64,000 nucleotides of DNA. Origin: Mesostigma viride (lineage: Eukaryota > Streptophyta > Mesostigmatophyceae > Mesostigmatales > Mesostigmataceae). Position numbers and translations under genes: made by a program. The notes under the pieces were generated by a model. That model did no database searches, was not told the DNA's origin, and saw only the letters and a list, made by a program, of their open reading frames with translations. Of this stretch, positions 1 through 10,935 are shown one piece after another. Position 1 is the stretch's first letter. Each line of letters begins with the position of its first letter. The stretch is taken from assembly GCA_009746045.1 (NCBI GenBank), contig RPFO01000156.1, forward strand, positions 5,011,091-5,075,090, written 5' to 3'.

Positions 1-1966
1 ATGGCTGACGGCGGTATGGCTGACGGCGGAGTTCAGATCTTTTGCGTCTGAGCCCCAAATTCGGTCAGACCACTTGCATTCGATGCGCCTTTCTAAGACG
101 CACTTGCCAGTATAAACGGTTACGGCTGCCACGCAGTATAGACAAAGTTACGCACGTGACCAGCTATGACGACTACCAAAGCAAAACGAGGGCTGGAAAA
201 GGAGCTGGCACAGCTTCCCAGCGCCCAGCCCAACCCTCTCGCCCTCGCCATTGTTCCGCCGCCAGGCTTACCCGCCAACCAGCCGTCTGGGCCTGCCAAC
301 CCACCGCCAGCAGCCCCATCTCCCAGCGCCTCGCCTGAGCCCAAGAAACCCTGCCACGCTCGCAAATGGCGCCAGTTCCTCCCCGGCGACCGAGGATTCT
401 CCCTCACCGGGTGGCAAGAATTGTCGCCGCAGGAATGCATTGAGGTTCTCCAGTTCCTCGAACAGGAGCGGAAGCTCTTCGTGAAGGGGGCTATTGACTA
501 CGATGGAGACATGTCCTGGCTCTATGCTATGAACGAAGCACAACAACGCCTGGCTATCTTGACCAGCCATTTCCAGCTCCGCCTCATCGACATCACCCGC
601 ACGCTCCGCACCCCAGCCCCCGCACAGCCGGCAGCCCCCTCGGCTTCCTCCCTCCGCAAGGATGACATCCGCGCAGTGCTGGAGGAGCACGTGACCTGGC
701 CGCTGGCCGAGCAGCTGACATCGCTGAACACCACGCTCAACACGGTCGAGGCCCGGGTCTCCAACGTGGAAACCAAGGTCGTCCACAAGCTCCAGCCCCA
801 GTTCACGACGCTGCACACCGCGGCACAAGCTTCGGAAACGCATGCGGCACTTGTCTCTCGCCTTAACCAGGTGGAGGGCAAGTGTGGCGTGCTCCTGAAG
901 AAGCTTGAGGCCATCACCGCCCACACCGAGGCCCTGGCCACACAGGTCCCCAAGATAGCGGAGCAGACGGCCACCATTGCATCCCAGCCACCCCGGCAGG
1001 ATGCTGGCGACCTCCCGCCGCTCTCCTACGCGGACCTGCTGCGGTCAGCGACCGCCTCCACCACCGACGCCATCGCCACAAAGCTCCAGGAGCTGGAGGA
1101 CCACCGCCAGGCCCAGCAACGGGAGGTCACCGATCGCGCTCGCCGCGAGTGCCGAGTGGTGCTACGTCGCTTCCCCCAGAAGCCAGGTGAGACGTCAACC
1201 TCTCTTGCTGACGAGCTCAAGAACCAGCTTCTTACCCTCATGGGCCTGGTAGGTGAGGTAGAACTGCGTGGGTGCCACCGCCTTCCCCACTCACGGGACA
1301 AGGCGGCTCCCCCACCAGTCCTACTCACCTTCTCCTCCCCTGAGGATAAGCAGCGGTTCCTCTCTCGTCGCAAGCGGTTGCACGACCTCACCTGGACGCT
1401 GGATGACGACCTCACCCCCGCTCAGCAACAGCAGCGACGCGACCTGTGGCCGGAATACCTCCGCCATAAGCAGGACCCCCAGAAGCCCAAGGTGTACTGG
1501 AGGGGCGGGGACCTGATGATCAACCACAAGATGTGGACGCCCCCAGCGGGCTAGAATAGCAATAGCCCTAGCTTGTAACCATTGGCGTCACTGCCGCTAA
1601 GGCAGCCATGCCTAGAATGTTGCCTAGCTGTGCCAACACACCTAGTCACGTGCCGCCAACGCACGGTACACAACCAGCCATAGCCTAGTCCTAGTACAGC
1701 CATGCTACGCCCTGGCTATGTTCAGATTACTTGCCCACGCTCCTTGCTATGATATGCTCACATGGGTCTTATTGCACCCACAGTTTGCCGGATCGTTAGC
1801 CTGTCCTTTTAGCTAGCCGCGCCCGATTGCAGCTGTGGCATGCCTTTGGCATGAAGGAGACTGGGGGTCTCTGCCCTTTCTCCTGTAGTGCACACACAGG
1901 GATTAAAAGCACTTCGGTGCTCCGTGACTCCCCAACGGGAGCACGAGTTTAATTAATTAATTAATT
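1..1966 (+). mobile_element. ORF1-only non-LTR retrotransposon, family A, near full length
   Basis: The element holds a leader, one intact ORF1 (166-1554), a 3' UTR of about 400 bp and a (TTAA)n tail at 1948-1966. The 5' end matches the start of a second copy at 36371, so the true 5' end lies upstream of the window. No reverse transcriptase lies between ORF1 and the tail. The last bases before the tail form a hairpin (GTGCTCC ... GGAGCAC around 1917-1944). The copy sits inside a family B element, which resumes at 1967. The layout resembles mammalian HAL1 (half-L1) elements, and mobilisation in trans is inferred. Confidence 0.8.
166..1554 (+). CDS. LINE ORF1 protein (L1-type nucleic-acid chaperone)
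   Basis: Intact 462-residue ORF. It has a Pro/Ala-rich N-terminus (about residues 20-65), a helical coiled-coil-like centre (about 165-280), and a C-terminal half that resembles the RRM-like and C-terminal domains of L1 ORF1 proteins. The C-terminal landmarks are RVVLRRFPQ, a basic [16 protein letters not shown] stretch and LTPAQQQQRRDLWPEYLR followed by VYWRGGDL. Such proteins bind the element's own RNA. Degraded copies of the same C-terminal block occur at 52455-52690, and a related family B version at 2191, 3530 and 8489. The absence of stops and frameshifts suggests recent activity. The ATG at 166 is the first in frame and closely follows the conserved leader. Confidence 0.8.
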   Translation: MTTTKAKRGLEKELAQLPSAQPNPLALAIVPPPGLPANQPSGPANPPPAAPSPSASPEPKKPCHARKWRQFLPGDRGFSLTGWQELSPQECIEVLQFLEQERKLFVKGAIDYDGDMSWLYAMNEAQQRLAILTSHFQLRLIDITRTLRTPAPAQPAAPSASSLRKDDIRAVLEEHVTWPLAEQLTSLNTTLNTVEARVSNVETKVVHKLQPQFTTLHTAAQASETHAALVSRLNQVEGKCGVLLKKLEAITAHTEALATQVPKIAEQTATIASQPPRQDAGDLPPLSYADLLRSATASTTDAIATKLQELEDHRQAQQREVTDRARRECRVVLRRFPQKPGETSTSLADELKNQLLTLMGLVGEVELRGCHRLPHSRDKAAPPPVLLTFSSPEDKQRFLSRRKRLHDLTWTLDDDLTPAQQQQRRDLWPEYLRHKQDPQKPKVYWRGGDLMINHKMWTPPAG

Positions 1967-2439
1967 CGCGAGGAGGCCGAGATCGACAAGCGCAGCCACA
2001 ACGTCATCGTCAAGCACCTCGACCAGCCGGCAGGTGAGACCCCGACGAGCATTCTCACGGCACTTAAGCGCGACATTCTTGCCCCCATGCAACTCACTGG
2101 TGAGCTGGACATGTCGGCTGTCCGCCTCCCCCGCGCGCGGGGTAAGGCTGGCCCGGCACCCGTGCTTCTCACCTTTAAGTCCATCTGTCCATGGGGGACA
2201 AGCTGGCGTTCCTTAAATGCCGCAAGAAGCTCTCGGAGACTCGCTTCACGCTGGACGACGACTTGACCCTGGCCCAGCAACAGCGGCGACGCGAGCTATG
2301 GCCGACCTACCTTCAGCTCCGGCAGCGCGCAGGGGGGAAGCCGTTGTACTGGAGGGGGGCGGTCATCCACGTTGACCACAAGCCATGGCAGGCCCCCCCT
2401 GCCACCTCAGACTATAGGGAACCTATACCAGTAGTGTAG
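1967..2439 (+). pseudogene. LINE family B ORF1, broken
   Basis: The coding sequence matches other family B copies but is frameshifted near 2180, after LLTFKS. The frame that begins near 2191 (MGDKLAFLKCRKKL) carries the conserved tail LTLAQQQRRRELWPTYLQ and LYWRGAVIHVDHKPW. The copy at 8489-8734 shows the unbroken reading LLTFKYMADKLAFLKCRKK. Confidence 0.65.
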
Positions 2440-2911
2440 ATTAGTCAGGCCTAGCCTAGCATGTGGCCCACGCGCATGTGCGCCCATAATGGCCCCCATG
2501 GATGATGCTTTCAGTATTTAGCCGAGCCCAGCCTACAATGGGACCTCCCATGGATGATGCATTAAGAATTTAGCCATGCTATGCCTATGCAGGGAGTTAC
2601 TCTCTGCTGAGATGCCATGTGTACACCAGCTATAGCCTAGCCACATACCTTCCACCCCATATGTCATGCAGGCCTTCTAGGCCCTCTCCTCAAGCCCCCC
2701 CTGGGTGCCTGTGCTTGATAAGGAGGCATGAACCATCATGGCGGTGCAGGTGCACCTTGTGCACCCAGAGCAGGTGATAGTTGTACATCCTCCACCTGCA
2801 GGTTGTAGCCCTGATTGTATTACAAACCCATAGATGCCCCTTTCTCGATCAGGGCTATGTGTTACATATGCTCCCAACGGAGCTATGATTTTAATTAATT
2901 AATTAATTAAT
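1967..2911 (+). mobile_element. LINE family B, 3' part, interrupted by the family A element
   Basis: Directly after the family A tail comes family B ORF1 coding sequence in the plus frame (EEAEIDKRSHNVIVKHLD and following), then a 3' UTR and a (TTAA)n tail at 2889-2911. Just before the tail, CTCC-CAAC-GGAG can form a small hairpin. Family A therefore inserted into an older family B copy whose 5' part lies beyond the window. Confidence 0.7.
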
Positions 2912-3010
2912 GGTAGCTCGAGCCTGCCGTTATCTTGTCCGCGTATTCGAGTCGTTCAGGATGATGAAGATGAATGGTGATGGAAATGTGTATCCTTGTG
3001 CATTGAAATT
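2912..3010 (+). mobile_element. LINE leader-like fragment
   Basis: This stretch, beginning TGGTAGCTCGAGCCTGCCG, is nearly identical to 62913-63010. There it lies just upstream of the family B 5' end. It is probably a leader or flanking fragment of the same repeat. Confidence 0.5.
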
Positions 3011-3125
3011 ATGGCTGGCTTACGTGTAGAGCGACTAGATGACCTAGACGGTGGGGCCGGAAACAGCATGCTTGATCAGGCCGGGGCGTGTGTTTCGAGC
3101 CTAACTGGCCGGGAGTGTCTAGTGG

Positions 3126-4515
3126 TGTAGCACATATCCCCGAGAAGGGGCATATGGCTTTTAATACATTCTTGGCTACTTCCTGCAAGGGTAGGGTGTA
3201 AACTACGCCTGCTAGCTCTGGGTGCACTACGTGCACCTGCACACCACTATGTATTCCAGCACCTAGGGCGCGGACGTAGGGGGGAAGATCATCATGGCTA
3301 TACAATGGCTAGGGCATGGCTTCTAGCTCAGCAGAGAGTGACTCTCTGCATAGGCAGAGCTTGGCTCAATGCATCATCCATGGGGAGTCCCATTATAGGT
3401 GCACATGCGCGTAAGCATGAGCCACGGGCTAGGCTAAACCTGACTAATCTACACTACTGCTATATATTCCCTAGACTGGGGTTGCTGGGGTGGCAGCAGG
3501 CGTCTCCTGCCATGCAGGGTTTTTGGTCGACATGGATGACCTTCCCCCTCCAATGATACCGGTTCCCCCCCTGCGCTCTGCATGCCGGAGCTGGAGGTAG
3601 TAGGTGGCCGGCCACAGCTCCCGTCGCCGCTGTTGCTGTGCCATGAGGGTCAAGTCGTCGTCCAGCGTGTAGGAGTTCTTGTCCCCGAGAGCTTCTTGCG
3701 GCATTTAAGAAACGACAGCTAATCCGCCATGTGCTTGAAGGTGAGGAGCAAGGGAGCCGGGCCAGCCTTACCCCGCGCGCGGGGAAGGCGGACGCCCGAC
3801 ATCCGCAGCTCATTAGTGAGATGCATGGGGGTAAGAATGTCACGCTTAAACGCTAGTATGGCAAGAGACTTCGATGTCTCACCGGCCGGCTCGTCGAAAG
3901 TGCTTGACAATGACATTGTGGCTGCGCTAAGTTGGTGAGGTCGGCCTCCTCGCGGAGGTCGAGCCGGTGTGTGTTGCTTGAGCTGTGCCGCGATATGGTG
4001 GAGGTGGTGGAGGCGGTGTGGTGCTTCAGCATGTCCGCCCAGGTCTGCCGGGGGGGAGCATCGCCGGCCAGGCCAGCGGGGGCTGGCTTGGCGGCAATGT
4101 CCGGCTTCACCGCCTGGGCGGTGAGGCCCGCGGTGTTTTGCAGGGACTCGATGGCGATGGCGTTGTCCATGAGGCGCTGGTCGATGTCGCTGAGCTGGGA
4201 CTGGGCGTCAATGGTGGGGGTCACTCACTGGTGGCAGTGGAGGAGGTAAGGAGGGTGCATGGAGGTACGTGGCGGTGGAGATTATCATCATTCGTGATTG
4301 GTGGAGAGGAGGGGGAGCTAGGCAGCCAGCGTGCCCGGCCCATGGCTGCCACATCTGCATGCAGCGAGGGCCCGGGCCACGCGCTGCTCGATGAGGGCCC
4401 GGCGATCGAGTGAGCGGATGGAGGATTCGGTCAAGGGGGTAGTGGTGAGGGGCAGTGAGCCGGGGGGCCAGAGCTCCTCGAGGGAGCGTCCAAGAAGGGA
4501 GAAGAGGGCGAATTG
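3126..4515 (-). mobile_element. LINE family B copy, decayed
   Basis: Read on the minus strand, this holds the middle and 3' part of family B. 4512-4230 encodes FSLLGRSLEELWPP, which is also found at 63630-63670. 4224-3853 encodes QLSDIDQRLMDNAIAIESLQ followed by NTAGLTAQAV, also found at the end of the window. 3843-3470 holds a frameshifted ORF1 C-terminus. The 3' UTR begins with GTAGCACATATCC in plus orientation at 3126, and no tail is preserved. Several frameshifts and stops mark it as dead. Confidence 0.65.
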
Positions 4516-4544
4516 CTAAAGTGACAGCGAATCTGGGCTTTGGC

Positions 4545-4665
4545 GCATACTAGCCGTTTGCTGGAAATTCAACTAGCCGTTTGAAGAAAATACAACAAGC
4601 CGTTTGAAGAAAATACTAGCCGTTTGCTGGAAATTCGGTTGCCGATGGTCTACTCGCCGGTTGAA
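4545..4665. repeat. Short tandem minisatellite (AGCCGTTTG units)
   Basis: Four to five imperfect units contain (C)TAGCCGTTTG followed by CTGGAAATTC or AAGAAAATAC. A related motif on the other strand (GTTGAATTTGATGCAAAC) repeats three times at 36045-36110. Confidence 0.55.
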
Positions 4666-4810
4666 GTTTCCCAAAAAACTGGACCTTTTTCTACTGACCG
4701 TATCACTACAGCCGCAGATGCAAAAACTTTAAACAAAGATCCACCGTCGGCTAAGTTTCGTCCAATGGTAACGCTAATCGTGCATCCCCTTCTCACGCAC
4801 CTCTCCAACT

Positions 4811-4864
4811 AAATTGGCTTCGCCCTTTCTTCGAACCTTCGGTTCTTCCGAAAATGGGCTCCGC
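4811..4864 (+). repeat. Solo end of a foldback repeat
   Basis: The segment from AAATTGGCTTCGCCC to CCGAAAATGGGCTCCGC matches the right arm of the inverted-repeat element at 43604-44724, and its left arm in reverse complement. It looks like a solo end or a truncated copy. 4865-5540 holds nothing recognised apart from the likely promoter of the DUF506 gene. Confidence 0.5.
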
Positions 4865-5542
4865 CGGATTATTTCGGATGGATGGTACTAGGGGCGGCAC
4901 CGGGTACTTCCAAGATATTTTGCCTTTCCTGGAAATTCCTGCGAATGTACTTTTTCGGCTGTCAGATTACTGCATGTCCACGTCAGAGAGTCAGAACTTG
5001 GGTAACGGTTGCCGTTTAGTTAGTTCGGTAGTTGGATCCCACGCCGCACATGGGCAGTGGTAGCCGGTACTCCAGGAATGGATCGAGGTTCCCTTTCACT
5101 ATACACGATGTATGGCAGCTCCGGGCCGGCTCCTGATTTCATTGCGGATCATTCCCAGAACCTCAGGATGGACTCGTGGCTGGGGTTCTGTACACGTAAG
5201 GGGACGCAATCTGCGAAATAATATTTGTGCCGCCCCTGGCTCAAAAGGGCTTTCCACGTGTCATGGGACGCGCCATCCACGAAAGCCAACGCCCTTTGGG
5301 AGCGCAGAGAGAAGAAAACCGGAATACCGGATCCGCAACGCCAGGCGGATCCGAGCAGCAAAGATTCCTTATTAATGCTACGGCGATTCCAACGTCACGA
5401 CCTCGCAATTTGTGAGTCCTCCCCCCTGCGCAACTCTTGACTTCACACATAATAACTGCAGTCGGCTAATGTGGATGGAATGAAAACACGGTCCTGAACC
5501 AGGGCGATCCCGCGTCATCGGCTGTTATTATGTTTGGACTTC

Positions 5543-6702
5543 ATGTTTGACTTTCTCGACGAAGAAGACAGCAAACTGCCTCCATTTCACTTTGACACAA
5601 TCCCAGGATCTGCTCCCACGACTAGAGCCAACATGGGTGTCACACAGTGGTCGGAAACCGCAGATATTCCTATGGAATTCGATGACTTGTTTGCCGACCA
5701 GGATGACATTTTAAGAGAGAAGCAACGGGCCCTGGAACGGGAGCAGGCCCAGCTTGACGCTGCCATGGTTGCACGCCGGGAGCTCAGGGCAATCTTGGCA
5801 TGCCCCATCTCGGCCTTCTGTAAGGAGGTGCGTACATCGGCAGCCCTGGGTAACAGTTATTCGGGCTACATGCGTCGCCATCGGCCGTGCCATTGTAGTT
5901 CCCATCGGCCATTTACTTCCTTTCAGTTTAATCCTAAACCCATGCGGTTCGAAGATCATAACACGGCTGAAAATACCTGCTCGCTTTTACCAACAATAAG
6001 ATGCTGCCTGTCCCTTCGCCGCCTGGTCTCAAATATAATTGTGCGCAGGTCTTGAGGATTGTGACCGACGTCCGAGCCTCCCATGAAGCGCAGAGCTCGC
6101 TCGACGTGCTCGCCAAGCTGCCCGACCTCCTCGCCGAGCGAGGCTACCGCGTCTGCGAGTGCACCAGCGGCGCCGTCGCGCAGGCCTCGCACGCGCACCC
6201 ATTCCTCGAGATCCGCGAGCGCGCCGACTACGGGTCGGGCCTCGAAGAGACCGTCATCATCGAGCCTCAAATTAAGCAGCTGCTAGACATTGCCCGTCCG
6301 TCCAAAGAATACGCGATGCTCATGGACTGCCTGCCCGAGATCTTCGTGGGCCCCAGCGATACCCTGTACGCGGTCGTCGAGTTCATGGCCAACCGCATGG
6401 CCGAGTCGCTCATGCAGCGGGGCCTGTCCGTGCCCCCCTGGCGCACCAAACGGGCCGTCGCGGCACTCTGGTTCGGCTACGAGGCGGAGCCGCTCGAATC
6501 CAGCAGCAGCCGACGAGAACGAGGGGGCCGTGGGCCACATTGCAGCACCACGCCGTCTTCCAAGCACAGTGTTCCCGTTCATGTGACAGGTGCCAGACCG
6601 AGGGAGCTAGGTCAGGTGGTGTCTGATGCTGCAGAGTACAAGGCGCGTTGGATCGCGTCTATCCAGTCCATGTCAGGGGTCTCGCCCGTCACGCCCTGCT
6701 GA
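5543..6702 (+). CDS. DUF506 (PDDEXK-like) family protein
   Basis: Two exons, 5543-5827 and 6049-6702, give 312 residues. The donor is GAG|GTGCGT, the acceptor GCGCAG|GTC, and both are phase 0. Family landmarks lie in exon 2: RIVTDV (about residues 98-103), GYRVCECTS (127-135), VIIEP (164-168), DIARPSKEYA (175-184), LPEIFVG (190-196) and GLSVPPWR (220-227). They occur in the order typical of the plant DUF506 family, whose biochemical role is not established. The N-terminus is acidic, with a short charged helix near residues 55-75. The last 70 residues have no family match and may be a lineage extension or a missed intron. A short overlapping upstream ORF (ATG at 5530) and another at 5470 precede the start, so translation may be weak or depend on the transcript start. 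Confidence 0.75.
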
Positions 6703-8030
6703 TGTGCCGGCTCTTATCACCGCGGTGACGCGATTGCTAGAATGCCGGCGTTGAGGTCCTCGCTGATATCAGCGCTGGCTTCGATGCCGACCCTGACCTG
6801 GGTACCTGCGTGGTGAGGACCATGTCGGTGAGCGATTAGCCCTGTGGTGCGGATGCTGGCTCAAGGCATGATGATTTCTTGCTGGCAAACGCACTTCCAT
6901 GCAAACAGTTGGTCTCGATTGGTTCTATGCCTGTCCATGGGGGCACGCTCTGCCCTCGTGTCCTTGTGCAGAGGATGGAGCGCGGCAGGCACCAATGGGC
7001 TTGCGCTCTAGACTTAGAGTGGAATCCCATCATTAGTAGCTAGACTTAGAGTGGGATCCGCCCCTTCATTCGGGGTTACCTTGCAGATTGGTGGCTGCCT
7101 AGCTGGCCCCTGGCACACGGTCCCATGGTCTGGTGGCGAGAGACAGATCGAGGACCTACGGAGGCATCAGTGCTCGGGCCTTTTGTAACCGAGCAGGACA
7201 CGTCACCGGAAAAGGGTGACACAAAGTCTGGGATTTATTCGCCTACAGGGGGGCGCATTCCCGTTTCGTTGACATGGAAAACATGGTTGGCTGTGCCATC
7301 CTGCACCGTGCTATGGAAGGGAGCGTTGCGGGGCCTCCCGCAGCACTCATTTGGTGGAACCAGAACGAGCGGTGCACAGCGTGGCCGCTCGCCCTGAAGA
7401 GGAGTCCCAAGGAAAGGCATGGGCTCGCATGGAAGTGCAGCCTAATTGGGAAGTGCAGCCTAATCGGGAAGTGCAGCCTAATCGGGAAAAGAAAACAGCG
7501 TGCGTATTACTAGAAGGGACCGGTGAAAGGTGGCAGCTGCCTACTGCTTGCTTTTACCTCCAATGCCAAGATGCCGAGGCTGACCAGTGTCAAACAAGCT
7601 TGTGAGATGCACACAGGATGTGATCGGCTGCTTTGTCACTGGTTGTTGTGGCCTCTGGAGAGTTTGCTAAGTACTCATGGGGAGTCCCGATGGACAAACC
7701 AGGGAACCCCCTTTTAATCATAGACAATCCTCCTGCATTGTTGTTCAACTTATAGCTTAGAAAACCTGTGTTGCATATAGGGATCGAAACGTAGCCCGCT
7801 TTATGCACTTGGACCTGTGAGTCATTAATGCGGCATGCCATGGAAAGCTCCAGCATGGATTGTCGTCCGTATCAAATTTATCGTTGCAATCGCTATGTAG
7901 CTAGAGGAAATGCGTTGGTCTAGTCGTGTGTATGTAAATTATTGGTCGGTAGGAATCTCAAAGTAGAGAATCGTGCTTGTACATACTTCTAATGAAATCA
8001 CTCAATACTTCTAATGAAATCGATTTTTCA
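6703..8030. other. Intergenic stretch with no recognised gene
   Basis: No domain or exon structure is recognised. At 7433-7490 an 18-bp unit (AAGTGCAGCCTAATCGGG) repeats three times. Around 7980-8030 a short duplication (ACTTCTAATGAAATC) lies beside the tail of the next LINE. Confidence 0.4.
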
Positions 8031-8034
8031 TTAA

Positions 8035-8784
8035 AAATTAAATTAATTAATTAATTAATTAATTATCAACATCACTCCGTTGGGAGTCAATGTAGCACAT
8101 ATCCCTGAGAAGGGGCATATGGCTTTAAATACATCCTAGGCTACTTCATGCAAGGGTGGGAATGTAAGCAACACTTGCTCTAGGTGCCGCAAGGGCACCG
8201 GCACCACCATGCTGTCTCAGGTTCAACCCAGCTAAGGGGATCCTGGCACGGGGGAGGAAGATCATCATGGCTATGCAAGGGCTAGGGCATGGCTTCTCGA
8301 CAGAGAGCATCTCTCTGCATGGCATAGCATGGCTAAGTTCTTAATGCAACATCCATGGGGGTCCCATTATAGACAAAGCATGGCTAAATGTTGAAGGCAT
8401 CATCCATGGGGGCCATTATGGGCGCACATGCGCGTGGGCCACATGCTAGGCTAAGCCTTACTAATCTACACTACTGGTATATATATTCCTAGTCTGAGGT
8501 GGCAGGAGGGGGCTGCCAGGGCTTGTGGTCAACGTGGATGACCGCCCCCCTCCAGTATACCGGCTTCCCCCTTGCGCTCTGCCGGAGCTGAAGGTAGGCC
8601 GGCCATAGCTCGCGTCGCCGTTGTTGCTGGGCCAGGGTCAAGTCGTCGTCCAGCGTGAAGCGAGTCTCCGAGAGCTTCTTGCGGCATTTAAGGAACGCCA
8701 GCTTGTCCGCCATGTACTTAAAGGTGAGGAGCACGGGGGCCGGGCCAGCCTTCCCCCGCGCGCGGGGGAGGCGGACAGCCGAAT
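8035..8784 (-). mobile_element. LINE family B, 5'-truncated copy
   Basis: The minus-strand element has its AT-rich (TTAA)n tail at about 8035-8065, then the hairpin motif (ACTCCGTTGGGAGT in plus orientation), a 3' UTR, and the ORF1 C-terminus at 8734-8489 (LAFLKCRKKLSETRF, LTLAQQQRRRELWPAYLQ, VYWRGAVIHVDHKPW). It ends abruptly at 8784 inside ORF1, against the AT-rich tail of the reverse-transcriptase element that follows. This is typical 5' truncation. Confidence 0.7.
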
Positions 8785-10200
8785 TAAATTAAAAGTAGCA
8801 CATATTCCTTGCTGGATGGGTGGAGGTGGGCGAAGCCGCGTAATCGAACTAAGCTAACTCTAAGCTGTCTAGTCTAGAAAAATCCTAACTACTCCTACGC
8901 TACTCAGCAAAACGCCTCTTCCGCTTGGGGGGGGGGGGCTTGCCCACAGGGGCTGGCGTGTGAGCCTGGACAATCTTCTGCCACCTCTTCTTGTTCTGCA
9001 CAGCAGTCCAAGCAATCTTGAGAGAGGGAGTGAATGTGGTGTTCAAACTGAGCTGGGACCACTAGGTCGGCCAGCAACACCTGGATGTAGTTCATGGCAG
9101 GTTTACCTAGCTTTCTAGGAATGTCCTCGGGGCCAGGCCAGGTCAGGATGTGCCGCCCTGGTTGGCCAAGCCGCTGGGGGCCGGCCAGACCAAGGGCGGT
9201 ATCTACCTGACTGGTGCGAGCAAGATGTCTTACAAATGCTATACTACGCTGCGTAATCTCGTCCGAAATGCGAGGCATACCCTGATACAAAGACTCTAAT
9301 GACATATGCTTGGAAAACCCGACATTCAGGACCTGTCGGTGCATCCTGTAAACCGTGCCGTCTAGCTTGGCGGCCAGCGTGTCCGTGAGTGTCCATGCCT
9401 CGGCGCCATACGTAAGCACCGTGAGGACGAGGACCTTGAAGAGCATGCGCTTGCGGTACGTGCTCGCCCAGGCCCTTGGAGCGCCAGTAGGTGTTGAGCG
9501 AACGATGCCTAGCCCAGGCCAGGCTGATGCGGATCGATGTCCACATCGATCGTCGGCGTTGTCGGGGAGCATGCTCCCCAGCAGTTTGAAGCGATTGATC
9601 ACGGAACGGGACCTCCTTCCCGTCTAGCAGCCGCGGCAGCGGCAGGCGACTGGAAGCCCCAATCACCGTCACCTCAGTTTTGACACTATAATCTCCAACC
9701 CCACCGCCCTCGCCTCCAGGCCCAGACAGTCCAGCCGGGTCTGAATGTGCTCAGGGCGCGCGATGAAGGTGGTGTCGATCATCCGCATAAATCAGGTCGG
9801 ACAGGCGGTAGCCAGGGTCAACGCCGCCGTGCTCACATGGGTCTTGTTGCACCCACAGATTGCCGGATCGTTCCCGTGTCCGTTTAGCTAGCGTGTCCGA
9901 GTGCAGCTGTGGCATGCCTTGGCACGAAGGAGACTGGGGGTCTCTGCCCTTTCTCCCGGTTGTGCACACCCAGGGATTAAAAGCACTTCGGTGCTCCGTG
10001 ACTCCCCAACGGGAGCACGTGGTTAATTAATTAATTAATTTTAATTAATTAATTAATTAATTAATTAACGCCGCCGTGTTAGCGCTCGTCAAGGATGTCC
10101 AAGCGGGGCTCGAACCCCTTAAGAGCAGTAAAGCGCGCACGTGCCAGGTGCATGACGTGATCCACGACAATAATGAACAGAGATGGGGACAGGAACGTGT
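8785..10200 (-). pseudogene. LINE ORF2 reverse transcriptase, 5'-truncated and broken
   Basis: Read on the minus strand from about 10200, the remnant begins with reverse-transcriptase sequence LSPSLFIIVVDHVM. The catalytic segment YRLSDLIYADD follows at about 9810-9780. A frameshifted thumb and C-terminal region follows, with FKLLGSMLPDN, YRKRMLFKVLVLTVLTYGAE, AWTLTDTLAAKLDG and MHRQVLNVGFSKHM (9602-8904). No endonuclease domain remains. The 3' end (about 8795) shares GTAGCACATAT with the 3' UTR of family B. The remnant is interrupted at 9832-10066 by a family A fragment. It is the only sizeable reverse-transcriptase remnant in the window. Confidence 0.75.
9832..10066 (+). mobile_element. LINE family A 3' fragment with 12-bp target-site duplication
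   Basis: The insert begins GCTCACATGGG, within a segment also present at 1757 and 36846. It runs through the terminal hairpin to a long (TTAA)n tail at 10023-10066. It is flanked by AACGCCGCCGTG at 9820-9831 and again at 10067-10078. The two copies lie inside the reverse-transcriptase remnant, so this insertion is younger. Confidence 0.85.
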
Positions 10201-10442
10201 CTATTAACATGCGTTGGACACGTCAGACATCTGACATCCTGGACACGGGAGCAACGACACGAAAAGTCCAGTGATTCGACTAAGGTTTTTGCGCTAAGCG
10301 CCATGTGGCATATTGAACTTCGGAAACTAGCTTTGGCTCGGCCATGAATGTGTGGCTTTTAGCCAATCAAAATTGGGCTGGGCACGGCCACGTGTGGCGA
10401 CTGGCGGGCGGGCGAGTCAACTGGCTTCCCTGGTCACGCAAT

Positions 10443-10935
10443 TGAATTGAATTGAATTGAATTGTAACATAACTCCGTTGGGAGTATATGTAGCACATAG
10501 CCCAGCGAAGGGGCATATGGCCTATCATACATTCTAAGCTACTTCCTGCAAGGGTGGGAATGTAAACAACACTTGCTCTAGGTGCACTAGGGCACCTGCA
10601 CCCTCATGATCTTCACACTATGCCCAGCTAAGGGGGAGTATGTCATGTGGGGGAAGATCATCATGGCTATACAAGAGCTAGGGCATGGCTTCTCGACAGA
10701 GAGCATCTCTCTGCACTGCATAGCATGGCTAAATTCTTAATGCAACATCCATGGGGGTCCCGTTATAGGCAGGGCTTGGCTAAATTCTGTAGACAACATC
10801 CATGGGGGCCATTATGGGCGCACATGCGCGTGGGCCACATGCTAGGCTAAGCCTGACTAATCTACACTACTGGTATGAATTCCCTAGTCTGGGGTGGCAG
10901 GAGGGGGCTGCCAGGGCTTGTGGTCAACGTGGATG
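10443..10935 (-). mobile_element. LINE family B 3' fragment with 12-bp target-site duplication
   Basis: The minus-strand, 5'-truncated copy has a pentameric tail ((GAATT)n in plus orientation at about 10443-10463). It then carries TAACTCCGTTGGGAGTATAT, GTAGCACATAG and the 3' UTR. The flanks TGGTCACGCAAT at 10431-10442 and 10936-10947 form a perfect target-site duplication. Confidence 0.85.
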
